Shown here piece after piece: positions 7,167-16,739 of a DNA stretch of 64,000 bases. The DNA comes from Calditrichaceae bacterium (lineage in GTDB: Bacteria > Calditrichota > Calditrichia > RBG-13-44-9 > J075): positions 1 through 64,000 of the forward strand of contig JABWBP010000021.1 in assembly GCA_013360445.1 (NCBI GenBank). Direction: 5' to 3'. The translations under genes and the position numbers were made by a program. The notes beneath the pieces were generated by a model, which saw nothing but the letters and a program-made list of their open reading frames with translations, ran no database searches and was not told where the DNA came from. Position 1 is the first letter of the stretch. Every line of letters starts with the position of its first letter.

Positions 7167-9521
7167 ATGCCCATGCCAACATTGAGATACGGGGATGGAT
7201 TTGAAGACATCACGCCCCGGCTTCGCGACTTTGTAAAGATCCTGCAATTAGCCCTGAAAAATCTCGGGCATTCCGTCGGCGCCGAGGGTTTGTTCGATAG
7301 AGATACCGAACGCGCGGTAATCGCATTCCAGCAAAGCCTGGGCGTGAAAGATGACGGAATCGTGCGGCAGGATACCTGGCAGGCCATCTCGCAAAATATT
7401 CATATCGCTCCCTCACCAGATGTTCCTCCCCCACCAACCCCGCCGGAGCAGTACCCGGTGTTGAAATATCGCGATGGCTTTTCAACTACCACGCCACAAC
7501 TGAATGAGGCGGTTAAAAAACTGCAATCATTGCTTAAAAAATACGGGTATTCGACGTTTGAAGACGGCTTTTTTACCCGATCGACCGAGGATGCGGTCAA
7601 ATCGTTTCAAAAGGAAAAGGACTTAACCAGCGACGGGGTGGTGCGGGAAGATACCTGGAAGGCGCTGGAGGGCGGAGGCGCCAGGCCTGCGGATGTCGAT
7701 CCCGCTTATCCCGGCCTGAAATTGTGGGATGGTTTTGCCAACTCCAACCCGCATCTGCGCGAGGACGTGAAACGGTTGCAGGAAATGCTGAAAAAATTGG
7801 GCTACCCGATTGACGTGGACGGTTTATTTGGCATGGATACCGAAGACGCGGTGAAGGATTTCCAGTTCGCTAACGGCCTGGTAAGCGATGGCGAAGTGGA
7901 TAAGGCTACCTGGAAGGCCCTTGAGCAGGTAGCCGACATCGCGCCGGCGCCCGGCGAGCCGGAATCCCCGGAACCTGAGCCTGGCGACGAAAGGCGATTT
8001 CGATTATTTGGGAGAGAGGTTGAAGAAGCGGAAGAAGCGCCGCCGGATGCCCCGGCCGGGGAAGAAAAGCAGCCACGGGGACCTATCCGGCGTTTCTTCA
8101 GCCAGCAAATCGAGGAAACGCCGCCGGACAGCACCGCCGCGGAAGAAAAGCAGCCACGGGGACCTATCCGGCGCTTCTTCAGCCAGCAAATCGAGGAAAC
8201 GCCGCCGGACAGCGCCGCCGCGGAAGAAGAGCCGCAGCGAGAGGGACCTTTCCGGCGCTTTTTCGGCAGGGAAAGCGGGGAACGCGGCGAGCCTGCCGGG
8301 GAATCGCGGAAACGGCTGTTCAGTTCCTCTTCGCATCCCGTCCTGCGATATAGCGACGGCTTCTCCGATACCACCCCGGAATTGCGCCCGGACGTGCAAT
8401 ACTTGCAGGAACTGCTGCATGACCGCGGGTATTCGCTGGATACCGACGGCATGTTCGGAAAGGGCACTGAGGATGCGGTGAAAGATTTTCAAAAATCGAA
8501 AAACATTACCGCAGATGGAATCGTGGAGCAGAATACCTGGGCGGCGCTGGAAGAGAAGCTCCGCCTCACTTCCCGGCCGATTTTCTCCCGCCTGAGAGAT
8601 GTTTTCTCCAAACCCGAGGAGCCATCCACTCCCGGGGACACCGTAGTTACCGCCGGTTCGGTTTTGTATTATCCCACCTTAAAATATTGCGACGGCTACA
8701 CGGATGTAAATCCCCATTTAAACCGCGACGTCCGGCGATTGCAAAGCACGTTGAACAAGGCCGGCTATTCCACGGGCGCGGACGGCCTGTTTGGCAGCGG
8801 CACGGAAAACCTGGTCAAGCAATTTCAGGGCAGCCAGGGCCTCAAAGCCGATGGAGCGGTCAACACCAATACCTGGTCGGCGCTGAAGCGTTACGGCGTT
8901 CCCCCTGCGGAATCCGCAATCCTCAACTTTTTCTGGGGCGATCCTAACTGGGTTCACAACTGGGAGGGGCACAACGGCAGCGCTTACTGGCCGGGAGGCT
9001 CTTCCGGCGTAACCTTAGACCCCGGTATGGACCTGGGGCACGCCGATCCGGATCTCATCGAAGAATTGTATGAGCCGATCCTGACCTCGCAGCAGCTTTC
9101 CGCAGTCCGGAAAGTGTTTGGCATCAAGGGAGACGCGGCCAACAGAGCATTACAATCGGACCCGGTGCTGCAAAGCATCGAGATCAGCCGCGCCCAGGCC
9201 GACGAGATTTTCGAATACGCCGCGGTGCCTTATTGGGACGGCATCGTCAAGCGCTTCAACACCTTGATATACCCGGATACCCTGGCGAGCGTGCAAACCG
9301 CCCTATTATCCCTTTCCTACAACCGGGGCTACGGCAACAGCGACCTGGAACAGCTTAAGGCTCCCCTGGAACAAAAAGATTGGTGGGAAGTGGCGGACCG
9401 CATTGGCAACATGCAGCAGGATCATGAGCTGGAGGGAATCCGTAAGCGCCGGCAGGCGGAAGCGGACCTGATCCGCTGGGAATTGAACTGGCAAATCGAA
9501 TACGGATACCGCGCCTCTTAG
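7167..9521 (+). CDS. Five-fold peptidoglycan-binding protein with pesticin-like lysozyme domain
   Basis: 784 residues with no signal peptide. Five PG_binding_1-type modules (about residues 5-80, 92-167, 175-250, 390-463, 502-577), each starting like YPxLKYxDGF and ending GxVxxxTWxAL. Between modules three and four is a charged low-complexity linker with a duplicated segment. Residues ~590-784 resemble the phage-lysozyme-like domain of pesticin: Glu600 (NWEGH), Thr616 and Asp622 (GVTLDPGMDLG), with the same Thr-Asp spacing of six as pesticin Thr201/Asp207, then LSLSYNRGYGN as in T4-type lysozymes. Likely muramidase activity. A good AAGGAG precedes the ATG. How a leaderless wall hydrolase leaves the cell is open; delivery by an injection system or lysis are possibilities. 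Confidence 0.82.
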   Translation: MPMPTLRYGDGFEDITPRLRDFVKILQLALKNLGHSVGAEGLFDRDTERAVIAFQQSLGVKDDGIVRQDTWQAISQNIHIAPSPDVPPPPTPPEQYPVLKYRDGFSTTTPQLNEAVKKLQSLLKKYGYSTFEDGFFTRSTEDAVKSFQKEKDLTSDGVVREDTWKALEGGGARPADVDPAYPGLKLWDGFANSNPHLREDVKRLQEMLKKLGYPIDVDGLFGMDTEDAVKDFQFANGLVSDGEVDKATWKALEQVADIAPAPGEPESPEPEPGDERRFRLFGREVEEAEEAPPDAPAGEEKQPRGPIRRFFSQQIEETPPDSTAAEEKQPRGPIRRFFSQQIEETPPDSAAAEEEPQREGPFRRFFGRESGERGEPAGESRKRLFSSSSHPVLRYSDGFSDTTPELRPDVQYLQELLHDRGYSLDTDGMFGKGTEDAVKDFQKSKNITADGIVEQNTWAALEEKLRLTSRPIFSRLRDVFSKPEEPSTPGDTVVTAGSVLYYPTLKYCDGYTDVNPHLNRDVRRLQSTLNKAGYSTGADGLFGSGTENLVKQFQGSQGLKADGAVNTNTWSALKRYGVPPAESAILNFFWGDPNWVHNWEGHNGSAYWPGGSSGVTLDPGMDLGHADPDLIEELYEPILTSQQLSAVRKVFGIKGDAANRALQSDPVLQSIEISRAQADEIFEYAAVPYWDGIVKRFNTLIYPDTLASVQTALLSLSYNRGYGNSDLEQLKAPLEQKDWWEVADRIGNMQQDHELEGIRKRRQAEADLIRWELNWQIEYGYRAS
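8005..8245 (+). repeat. In-frame tandem repeat in the lysozyme-protein linker
   Basis: Two near-identical copies of about 78 bases (the codons for EEKQPRGPIRRFFSQQIEET), with a partial third diverged copy after them and a degenerate start before them. The near identity of the DNA shows recent duplication. The encoded units alternate acidic/Pro patches with a basic aromatic patch (RRFF). Confidence 0.8.
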
Positions 9522-9575
9522 GGGGCGATTGAATTTAGACCTGCCAAGTCCGTGGCACTCTGCTAATGCCGGTCA

Positions 9576-12335
9576 TCAGCGCAGCAGCACCATGCGCTGA
9601 TTCTTCACGAAATTGCCCGCCCGGAAATGTAGAATATAAATCCCGCTGGCGGCCGGCTCGCCGGCCTCGTCTTTCCCGTTCCATACCACCCGGTATCGCC
9701 CCGGCGCATACACCTCATTGGCGAGGGTGCGCACTCGCTGACCCAGGATGTTGTAAATCTCTAATTTTACCTGCTCGCGAACCGGCGTCTCGAATTCGAC
9801 GGCGGTTTCCGGGTTGAAGGGATTGGGAAAGTTCTGTTTCAGAGAGAACTCTGCCGGCGCCTGGGCCGCGAGAGGTTCAACGTTCAGAATCACGCTGTCC
9901 GGAGCGTTGGCGTACACCAGCGCGGTGTACGCAGGAAGGGTGATGCTGGGCACGGGCGTGCTGTTCACTGTAAAAACCGTCCGGTCGAAGACGTTATGCC
10001 AGTCGCCGGCGGCTAACCAGGGCACGTCAGTGATAGTTTGCTCTACCCAACTCAGGTTAGCGACCGCCATTACTTTATGGGTGGAAGTCGTATCCTCCAT
10101 TCCCCACACCAGCACCTTCTGGCTGGTATAGCGGAACAGTTTGCGCAGCGCGCCCTGGTAGAGCGCCGGGTTTTGCAGGCGCTGCCGGATCAGCGGGCGA
10201 TAATAGGCGTAATGTTCCTGCCCTTCCGCGGTTTGCAGGCGGTCGAACTGCACCGGGCGGTAGGAAAGTTTCTGGTTGTCATTCATCCAGCCGCGCGGCT
10301 CCGCGAACTCCATCCCCTGCCAGAGCATGGGAATTCCTAAGGAAGTGAACATAAACGTCGCATAGAGTTTATCCCGCAGCACCGCCTCAGCCGCGGGAAC
10401 GCCCTGGAAAGTTGTCATCTCATAGATCAGCGACTGCTCGTCATGGGTCACGTTGGCGTTTACCGGCTCCATACGGTTGGCATAAACGTTGGGCAGGGCG
10501 GGAACATCATTGCCGGGGTAAGCGCGCAGATCGAGAATCAGGTTTTCAAAATCGACCAGGGAGGTATTTTTGAACCGCGCCTCATCGAAAATCTCATCGC
10601 GATAACTGTCGTGCCAGCCGCCGGTCAAACCGCTGTAGAAGACCAATGCCGGGCTTTCCGGCAAATGCTCGGCAATCTGGTACACGGTTCCGTTATATTC
10701 CTGCTCCACCCGGTTGGCCCACCCTAAGATGCCCCGGGTCGGCTCGTTCACGTTCCAGCCGATTCCCTGGGTAAAATCATAGCGGAAGCCGTCCACCCGG
10801 TATTCTTCGATCCACATTTTCAGCGATTCAAAGATCAATTCCTGGGTTTCATCGGTCCAGTGGTCCATATCTTTGAAGAAAAAGAGCGGGTCTTCGTTGA
10901 AGCGCAGGTCATTATTAAGCTTGAAATAGGGATTGGCAACTTCATCCGGGTGCATCTGCCACAGCGGGCCGGTGTCATTCAGGTGGTTGAAGACCACGTC
11001 CACGATCACCGCAATCCCCCGGGCGTGGGCGGAATCCACCAATATTTTGAACTCCCGGGGGGTTCCGTAACCCGGCTCCAGGGCAAAGTAAGAGTTGATA
11101 TCATACCCCCAGGAGTGGCCGGAAGCGCCCACCTGCCCGAAATCATTGATGGGCATCAGCTCGATGGCGTTCACGCCTAAGTAGTCGAAGTAGGGCAGCA
11201 GGGTGGTCAGCTCCGCAAAACCGGCGGTTCCCGCGGGCAGGCCGTAATAGCCGCCGCCGAATTCGCCGACGTGCAATTCATAAATCGCCAACCGGTTCAA
11301 CGGCGGGCGTTCATAATCATTGCTCTGCCAGAGGTAATCATCCGCGGTCAACCCCTCCGGCCCGATGGTAAAGCGCGATCCGTACTGCCCGTTGTAGCGT
11401 CCCCAGGGATCGTAAATTTGCGCCCCGCTGCCGGTCTGGTAAAGATATTCATAAGTGCCGGCAGGCAGTTTGAGGTTGATCCACCAGTTGTCCGAGGCAG
11501 GATCCTTGCGCATAAAATGGGGATTGGCGGAGGCCACCGGCTGCCCGGCGGGGGCGACCCGCAGCAGCACCGCGTTGGTCCCCCCTACCCTCAGCCGGAA
11601 GGTGGTCGAATCATTAGAAGCCGCGCCGGGCAGGGTGACCCCGTGGCGGGCATAGCCGGGCAGGGGGGCAATGGGCGGCCCGCCGATCTGGGTGACAAAG
11701 TTGACCGTATCGGAATTGGTTCCGGCGTAAAGAATCAGGGTATGGCCGCCGTTTCCTAAGGCCGTGGGCGCGGTAAAAATTAGCTGCCGGCTCGTAAAAT
11801 CATAGTAGCTGCCCAAATTGTCGTAGAGAAGCCCGTCGATGGAGAGGGCCAGGGAGGCAGTATCCAGCACCGTTCCCACTTTCGGGAAGATGTACGCGGA
11901 GATGGTAGGAAACTCGGTCGTCACAAAACCGCTGCGCTGGTTGGGCAGGAAATGGTAAATGGTCGGATCCTTCACGTAGATGAAGGAATTATCGCTATCG
12001 AGCGAGTTCACGTGGTGGTTCAAGGGGTCATTGGGCCAGGGGCTGGCGCCGCTGTAATAGAATTTGTATTGCCAGGCGCCCGGCACCCCGTTGGGAGGCG
12101 GGTTGGGATTGCCTCCGATGCGCAGGCGGGCGTTGCGAACCCACAGGTCGCCGCCCACGTAGGTCATCGGCCAGGCGGTGTTATTCCAGCCGTTGAATTC
12201 TCCCGGCACCGAGATGCCGCTCTGCCCGGTGATGTTATACCGGAAGGTTACGTCCACGCTGTCCTGGGCCCGGGAAGTTAGCGGGATTAAGCCGAGCAGC
12301 GCCAATAACCATGCAAATTGGCGTATCGTTTTCAT
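9576..12335 (-). CDS. T9SS-secreted GH13 alpha-glucan hydrolase with starch-binding E-set domain
   Basis: 919 residues. Signal peptide (residues 1-23, ending SRAQ), a CBM48-like E-set domain (GEFNGWNNTAWPM), more beta domains, then a GH13 barrel: DVVFNHLND, GFRYDF with the nucleophile Asp520, QIAEH with the acid/base Glu556, and NVTHDEQ with Asp632. The C-terminus is a T9SS type A sorting domain (QNFPNPFNPETAVEF to RMVLLR). It should act on starch or glycogen at the cell surface or outside. The domain order recalls branching enzyme/isoamylase relatives, so debranching is possible. AAGGAG precedes the ATG. It is the most downstream gene of the alpha-glucan island. Confidence 0.9.
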   Translation of the reverse strand: MKTIRQFAWLLALLGLIPLTSRAQDSVDVTFRYNITGQSGISVPGEFNGWNNTAWPMTYVGGDLWVRNARLRIGGNPNPPPNGVPGAWQYKFYYSGASPWPNDPLNHHVNSLDSDNSFIYVKDPTIYHFLPNQRSGFVTTEFPTISAYIFPKVGTVLDTASLALSIDGLLYDNLGSYYDFTSRQLIFTAPTALGNGGHTLILYAGTNSDTVNFVTQIGGPPIAPLPGYARHGVTLPGAASNDSTTFRLRVGGTNAVLLRVAPAGQPVASANPHFMRKDPASDNWWINLKLPAGTYEYLYQTGSGAQIYDPWGRYNGQYGSRFTIGPEGLTADDYLWQSNDYERPPLNRLAIYELHVGEFGGGYYGLPAGTAGFAELTTLLPYFDYLGVNAIELMPINDFGQVGASGHSWGYDINSYFALEPGYGTPREFKILVDSAHARGIAVIVDVVFNHLNDTGPLWQMHPDEVANPYFKLNNDLRFNEDPLFFFKDMDHWTDETQELIFESLKMWIEEYRVDGFRYDFTQGIGWNVNEPTRGILGWANRVEQEYNGTVYQIAEHLPESPALVFYSGLTGGWHDSYRDEIFDEARFKNTSLVDFENLILDLRAYPGNDVPALPNVYANRMEPVNANVTHDEQSLIYEMTTFQGVPAAEAVLRDKLYATFMFTSLGIPMLWQGMEFAEPRGWMNDNQKLSYRPVQFDRLQTAEGQEHYAYYRPLIRQRLQNPALYQGALRKLFRYTSQKVLVWGMEDTTSTHKVMAVANLSWVEQTITDVPWLAAGDWHNVFDRTVFTVNSTPVPSITLPAYTALVYANAPDSVILNVEPLAAQAPAEFSLKQNFPNPFNPETAVEFETPVREQVKLEIYNILGQRVRTLANEVYAPGRYRVVWNGKDEAGEPAASGIYILHFRAGNFVKNQRMVLLR

Positions 12336-12374
12336 TGTATGTACTCCTTGCAGGCTAAGAGTTTTACATGACAG

Positions 12375-12508
12375 GAGTGCAAAACTTCAGTTTTGCACTC
12401 GCTGAAATAACCGCCTTGATAATGCCGGAGCACTAAACTTTAATTTTGCACTCCAAAAACATTAGCGGGACTTTGCCGGGGTTTTCTCATGCAAAGCTGA
12501 AGCTTTGC
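12375..12508. repeat. Palindromic repeats GAGTGCAAAACT-type
   Basis: Three related short hairpins between the GH13 gene and the TrmB gene: a perfect 12-bp stem GAGTGCAAAACT/AGTTTTGCACTC at 12375-12400, a diverged middle copy at about 12430-12452, and GCAAAGCT/AGCTTTGC at 12491-12508. The same family (with GTGTCAA in place of GTGCAA) is at 29121-29193. Confidence 0.7.
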
Positions 12509-12520
12509 ACTCCAGAGGGG

Positions 12521-13393
12521 CTACACCGTCAAAGTATCCGCCGGCTCCGCCGCTGCCTTCGAAAAATCCAGGTTGATGGCCGGCTTGTCGGGAAAACGTT
12601 CCCGCAGCAGCCGCCCCACCAGGGCCAGCTCTCCGGGGTGATTTTCGATCACCACTTCGCTGATATCCACCCCTACTCGTACACCGTAGAGGGTAATATC
12701 CAGGATGATATGGTTGGCGGCGATCATCACGATAGCTTTATTCTGGGTCCAGGCCACTTTGCGGGGGATTTCCTTGTTGGCTTCCCCCATCAGCAGCTCT
12801 TCGCGGTCGCGCACCAGGATGATTTTATGGTCCCAGGCTTTTTCAAGCTCTTTTTCTTCTAAATTATAACAATATACCAGCCCGAGGTTCACGGTTTTGG
12901 TAAACGAGAACAGCACCACTTTCACGCCCCGCTCCACCGCCGCTTTCAGTTCATTTTTCAATTCCTGGATTTCCCGGTTCCAGGCGGAAAGATAGATCTC
13001 TTCCCGGGCGTTAGCGACCATTTCCCGCGCTTTTAAAATCAGGTTAGCGTAGCCAGTGATGTTCCAGAGGTTCTCCGACTCCAGGTTCACCTGCAAATTG
13101 GAAACGCCCCGGTAAAATTCAGCGATTTTACTTTTATAACGATTTTCCAATAACTCGATCAATTTGTCCGGCGGCAGCGGGACGTATTTTTCCGGCTTGG
13201 CGGAAATGGCGTTCACCGCCCCAAAACGTTCCAGGCGCTTAATGATGTCGTAAATTGCCGAGCGCGGGATGCCGCTTTGCTTGCTGATCTCGTAGCGGGT
13301 GGCGGGAAAATTCTGCAGCAACGAGACATAAGCGCGCGCCTCATACTGGGTAAATCCCAACTCGGCCATTTTTTTAGCGATTGTTTCGAGCAT
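12521..13393 (-). CDS. TrmB-family sugar-responsive transcriptional regulator
   Basis: 290 residues. N-terminal winged helix of the TrmB type (LGFTQYEARAYVSLL, then SGIPRSAIYDIIKRL), a coiled linker, and a C-terminal phospholipase-D-like sugar-sensing domain (AREEIYLSAWN; later LVRDREELLMGEANKEIP). TrmB proteins, best known from archaea, control maltose/trehalose ABC importers and glycolysis and respond to sugars. Its place between the amylase and the MalG/MalF/MalE genes makes it the likely regulator of the whole island. AAGGAAC precedes the ATG. In most Bacteroidota this role is played by SusR or hybrid two-component systems, so a TrmB here is notable. Confidence 0.88.
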   Translation of the reverse strand: MLETIAKKMAELGFTQYEARAYVSLLQNFPATRYEISKQSGIPRSAIYDIIKRLERFGAVNAISAKPEKYVPLPPDKLIELLENRYKSKIAEFYRGVSNLQVNLESENLWNITGYANLILKAREMVANAREEIYLSAWNREIQELKNELKAAVERGVKVVLFSFTKTVNLGLVYCYNLEEKELEKAWDHKIILVRDREELLMGEANKEIPRKVAWTQNKAIVMIAANHIILDITLYGVRVGVDISEVVIENHPGELALVGRLLRERFPDKPAINLDFSKAAAEPADTLTV

Positions 13394-13526
13394 GTTCCTT
13401 TCCGGTTTATGTCAAACTCTCAGCAGGTATTTTTTGCTTAGGTTTACGCCTATACGGATTTCCGGGATTGAGGGAAAGCCATCCCTTTAGGACACTTTTA
13501 TTGCAAAATAAATTTTGCACTCCCGC

Positions 13527-14786
13527 TCAACGCCCCCAGGGGGCGATCCCGGTGGGAGGAATTCTCCAAAACGCTTTCAAAATTTCATCGATGTGCGCCC
13601 GCCAGTTTCCCCAACTGTGCCCCTCGTGGTATTCGTTGGCGGTAAAGGTATAACCCTTGCTCTGCAGCGCCGCGATAAACTGGTAATGCTCCGGCTGAAT
13701 GCCCTCGAAGGTTCCCCAGTCGATGTAGATGTCGATGTCCTTCGCGGGCGAGTTGGCGTACAACTGGATGACCGAGGGCGAGCTGATCCAGATGGAGCTG
13801 GATTGCCCGGCGGCCAACCCGAAGGTCTCCGGGCGCTGAAACGCCCCGTAGAGGCTTACGAAACCGCCCAGGGACGCTCCCATCATGGCGCGGTCCGCCG
13901 GAGAATTCTTGCAGCGGTACTGGGACTCCACAAAGGGAACCAGCTCCGTGGCCAGCATGGCCATATAGTTATCGGCGTTGCTCCAGTATTCGCTCATCCG
14001 GTCCACCGGGTTCACGAACACGGCAATGACGGGCTTGATGTGGTTGGCGGCCTGCAAATTGTCCAACACGTTGACCATGTTAGCTAATTGCAGGTATTCG
14101 CCGCCGTCCTGCACATAAATTGTGGGGTAGTGCAGGGTATCCTGCGCGTACCCGGGAGGAAGGTACACCCGCACCTGGCGGGTATTATTCAAAATAATGC
14201 TGCTGAAGCTGTGCGGCTGCACGGTTCCGTGCGGAACTGCGGGGTCATAGTCGATCTCCCAGGGATAGACCCATTCGGGCATGCGCAATTCCGAATTCGG
14301 CCCGAAGCCCCCGGTAACGGTATGGGGATTGAGGGGGTCGAGAATCCAGGTGTTGCTGCTCCAGAAGAATTTATAATCCAGTCGCGCGTCCAGGGGGAAA
14401 ATTTTGCTGCAATAGTAAAGGTTGGTAGCGGAAATGTGCACGAAGGGATCCGCGCCGGTCTGCCAGCCGTTGAAATCGCCCGGCACGGAAAACCCGCTGC
14501 CCGGGTTTCCGCGGTAGAGGAAATGGCAAAGGGAATCCTCCGCCAGGGGGAAGCCGAATCCGGCGGCGTAGGCCATGAAGCTATCCGCCAGAGCCTGGCG
14601 GGCCTGGGGATCGCTAAGGGAATCCATCTCTTGCAGAAATTCCGCAAAATACCAGCGATCCGGCGCCGCGCTGAGATACTCTGCCGGGATCGCGGCCATT
14701 TGCATAGAATCCCCCACCGGATTCCCGGAACAGGCGGCCATACTCAAACTGATTAACGCAACAATCAGGAATAAAATGTTTCTCAT
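13527..14786 (-). CDS. Lipoprotein esterase/alpha-beta hydrolase with E-set domain
   Basis: 419 residues. Lipoprotein signal with lipobox MAAC, a helical stretch, an E-set/CBM48-like domain (SVPGDFNGWQTGADP), then an esterase-D/enterochelin-esterase-like hydrolase: VYLPPGY, YPTIYVQDGGEYL, MMGASLGGFVSLYG with the nucleophile Ser305, and a late HEGHSWGNW carrying the likely catalytic His. Such proteins remove acyl groups from polysaccharides or oligosaccharides. The start codon overlaps the malG-like stop by four bases (ATGA), so translation is coupled to the importer. The FNGW-type domain shared with the amylase and the protein at 18605 suggests the same glucan target. Confidence 0.85.
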   Translation of the reverse strand: MRNILFLIVALISLSMAACSGNPVGDSMQMAAIPAEYLSAAPDRWYFAEFLQEMDSLSDPQARQALADSFMAYAAGFGFPLAEDSLCHFLYRGNPGSGFSVPGDFNGWQTGADPFVHISATNLYYCSKIFPLDARLDYKFFWSSNTWILDPLNPHTVTGGFGPNSELRMPEWVYPWEIDYDPAVPHGTVQPHSFSSIILNNTRQVRVYLPPGYAQDTLHYPTIYVQDGGEYLQLANMVNVLDNLQAANHIKPVIAVFVNPVDRMSEYWSNADNYMAMLATELVPFVESQYRCKNSPADRAMMGASLGGFVSLYGAFQRPETFGLAAGQSSSIWISSPSVIQLYANSPAKDIDIYIDWGTFEGIQPEHYQFIAALQSKGYTFTANEYHEGHSWGNWRAHIDEILKAFWRIPPTGIAPWGR

Positions 14787-15625
14787 CCTTTCACGCTCCC
14801 TAAGGTTAAGCCGGAAATGAGCCAGCGGCTCACGAACATAAAAAACAGCACTACCGGAAGGCTCACAATAATCGCGCCCGCGGAATACAATCCCCAGGAG
14901 GCTTCCATATTGGATTGATAGCTCTTCAGCCCCAGCGGCAGGGTGAACAGATCGGTATCCTGGATCAGCACCACCGCCACTAAGTATTCCGACCAGGCGG
15001 ACATGAAGGAAAACAGCGCGGTGATCGCCAGGGCCGGCAGCGCCAGGGGGAGGATAATCTTATAAAAGGTGTAAACCGGGGAAGCGCCGTCGATGGTGGC
15101 GGCCTCTTCTAAGCTGTAGGGGATGGTGTCGTAATACCCCTTCATCTGCCAGATGGTGAAGGGCAGGGCGGTGGCGGAATAGGCGACGATCAGGCCTAAA
15201 AAACTATCGTACAGATGCAGTTTGATGAGCAGAATGAACAGGGGCAGCAGCAACATGCTCACCGGGAACATCTGGGTGGTGATGATGCCGATCATAGCTG
15301 CGGAACGGCCGGGGAATTTGAAGCGGGAAAAGGCGTAGCCGGCGGTGATGGCCAGGCCCACCCCTACCACGGTTACCGCCAGGGAGACGATGAGGCTGTT
15401 GCCCATCCAGCGCAGGAAAGGCTCCTCAAAGAATAAGCGCCGGTAAGAATCCAGGGTAGCGCCCTCCGGGATGATCGCCAGGGACTTGCTCAACAACTGC
15501 CCGGCCGGGCGCAGGGAAATGGAAAAGACCGTGACCACCGGGTAAACGGCAAACAGGGCGAAAAGGGTTAAAACGGCGTACGCGCCGATTTTGCCTTTGA
15601 GAGAGAGGGAGCGGGGATTGGGCAT
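14783..15625 (-). CDS. Sugar ABC transporter permease, MalG type
   Basis: 280 residues with six membrane helices and the permease EAA loop (YSLEEAATIDGASPVYTFYKIILPLALP) that docks on the ATPase. Strong resemblance to MalG: QLLSKSLAIIPEGATLDSYRRLF near the start, and a C-terminal RWLISGLTLGSVKG like MalG. It pairs with the MalF-type permease encoded 151 bases upstream to import maltose or maltodextrin. Its stop overlaps the esterase start by four bases. Confidence 0.92.
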   Translation of the reverse strand: MPNPRSLSLKGKIGAYAVLTLFALFAVYPVVTVFSISLRPAGQLLSKSLAIIPEGATLDSYRRLFFEEPFLRWMGNSLIVSLAVTVVGVGLAITAGYAFSRFKFPGRSAAMIGIITTQMFPVSMLLLPLFILLIKLHLYDSFLGLIVAYSATALPFTIWQMKGYYDTIPYSLEEAATIDGASPVYTFYKIILPLALPALAITALFSFMSAWSEYLVAVVLIQDTDLFTLPLGLKSYQSNMEASWGLYSAGAIIVSLPVVLFFMFVSRWLISGLTLGSVKG

Positions 15626-15639
15626 TTCAAAACCTCTTT

Positions 15640-15776
15640 ATTTCGGATCGCAGGTTGCGGATTTCGGATTTCAAATTGAAAACGGCATCGAATAACGGCG
15701 AAGCCAAATGACGCGAAGCAAATGGCGGCGAAGCCGATTGACGCAATGCGACTGACCTCACTGTGCTTTCCACCCA
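15640..15776. repeat. Word repeats between the permease genes
   Basis: Imperfect repeats of GCGAAGC, AATGACGCGAAGCAAATG and GGATTTCGGATTTC words fill the 151-base gap between the malF-like and malG-like genes. Similar AATGACGCG words fill the gap at 51610-51787 in the eCIS locus. No gene or clear terminator. Confidence 0.45.
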
Positions 15777-16676
15777 TCACCCATACACATTCTCCGTCGC
15801 CCCGGTGCGCTTGATAAAGCGCCAGCCGAACACGAACAGAATGATGAAAATAATCATGGAAAACGCCGCCGCGTAGCCCATCCGGTAATAAAAAAAGGCT
15901 GCGCGGTACACCCAGCTAACCAGGATGTGGGTGGTTTCCGAAGGCTCTCCACCGTTGCTGACCAGCCACACCACGTTAAAATTATTGAAGGTCCAAATGA
16001 CGCCCAGGGTAATGGCCGGCACCATCACCGGTTTGAGCATGGGGGCGGTAATATTTTTGAATTTTTGCCAGGCGCTGGCCCCGTCGATCTCCGCGGCTTC
16101 GTACAGTTCGTCGGGAATGCTCTGCAGGCCGCCTAAAGCGACGATCATCATAAACGGGAAGCCTAACCAGATATTGGTAATCAAGCAGGCGGTAAACGCG
16201 CCCCATTCGCTGGAGAGCCAGGGCAGTTGAAATCCGGCCAGATTTTGCAAGATCAAATTTACCGCCCCGTATTCGGCGTTGAACATTCCCCGCCAGCTTA
16301 GCGCAGTGATGTACTGGGGAACCGCCCAGGGCAGGATCAATAAGGTGCGATAGACCGATTTGCCGCGAATATCCTTATTCAAGATCAGGGCCAGGAACAC
16401 CCCGATGGAGACGTGAAAGAGCAGGTTGAGCACGGTCCACAGCACGGTTTTCCCGAAATAGTACCAGAAGTTCCTTTCTTGCAAGACCAGGAGATAGTTG
16501 GAAAATCCCTTCAGCTTCCAGTCATAAAAATGGCTCAGGCTCATATTGGAAAAAGAGATCACCAGGTTATAAGCAAAGGGATAAATGACCACCAGCCCCA
16601 TTACCAAGAGGGCGGGAAGTAAAAAAAGGTATGCAAGGCGTCTGTTGTTTCCCAATATCGAAGCGCCGGTAGCCAT
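15777..16676 (-). CDS. Sugar ABC transporter permease, MalF type
   Basis: 299 residues with six membrane helices, lacking the long periplasmic P2 loop of E. coli MalF, as is common outside enterobacteria. The EAA loop (DELYEAAEIDGASAWQKFKNITAPMLKP) is intact. LILPWAVPQYITALSWRGMFNAEYGAVN is very like maltose/maltodextrin permeases. It forms the membrane channel with the MalG-type partner. The gap to the substrate-binding gene (279 bases) holds REP-like palindromes, which may lower permease expression relative to the binding protein. Confidence 0.92.
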   Translation of the reverse strand: MATGASILGNNRRLAYLFLLPALLVMGLVVIYPFAYNLVISFSNMSLSHFYDWKLKGFSNYLLVLQERNFWYYFGKTVLWTVLNLLFHVSIGVFLALILNKDIRGKSVYRTLLILPWAVPQYITALSWRGMFNAEYGAVNLILQNLAGFQLPWLSSEWGAFTACLITNIWLGFPFMMIVALGGLQSIPDELYEAAEIDGASAWQKFKNITAPMLKPVMVPAITLGVIWTFNNFNVVWLVSNGGEPSETTHILVSWVYRAAFFYYRMGYAAAFSMIIFIILFVFGWRFIKRTGATENVYG

Positions 16677-16739
16677 GATTTTTTCTTTCTCTTAAAACGG
16701 TAATTGAGTGTTTGAGTGTTCGAGTAAAGAACCGATAAC

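Noticed and set aside
12375-12508. Hairpins as rho-independent terminator of the TrmB gene
   Set aside because: Stems are not followed by T-runs and match a dispersed repeat family; a termination role cannot be supported.
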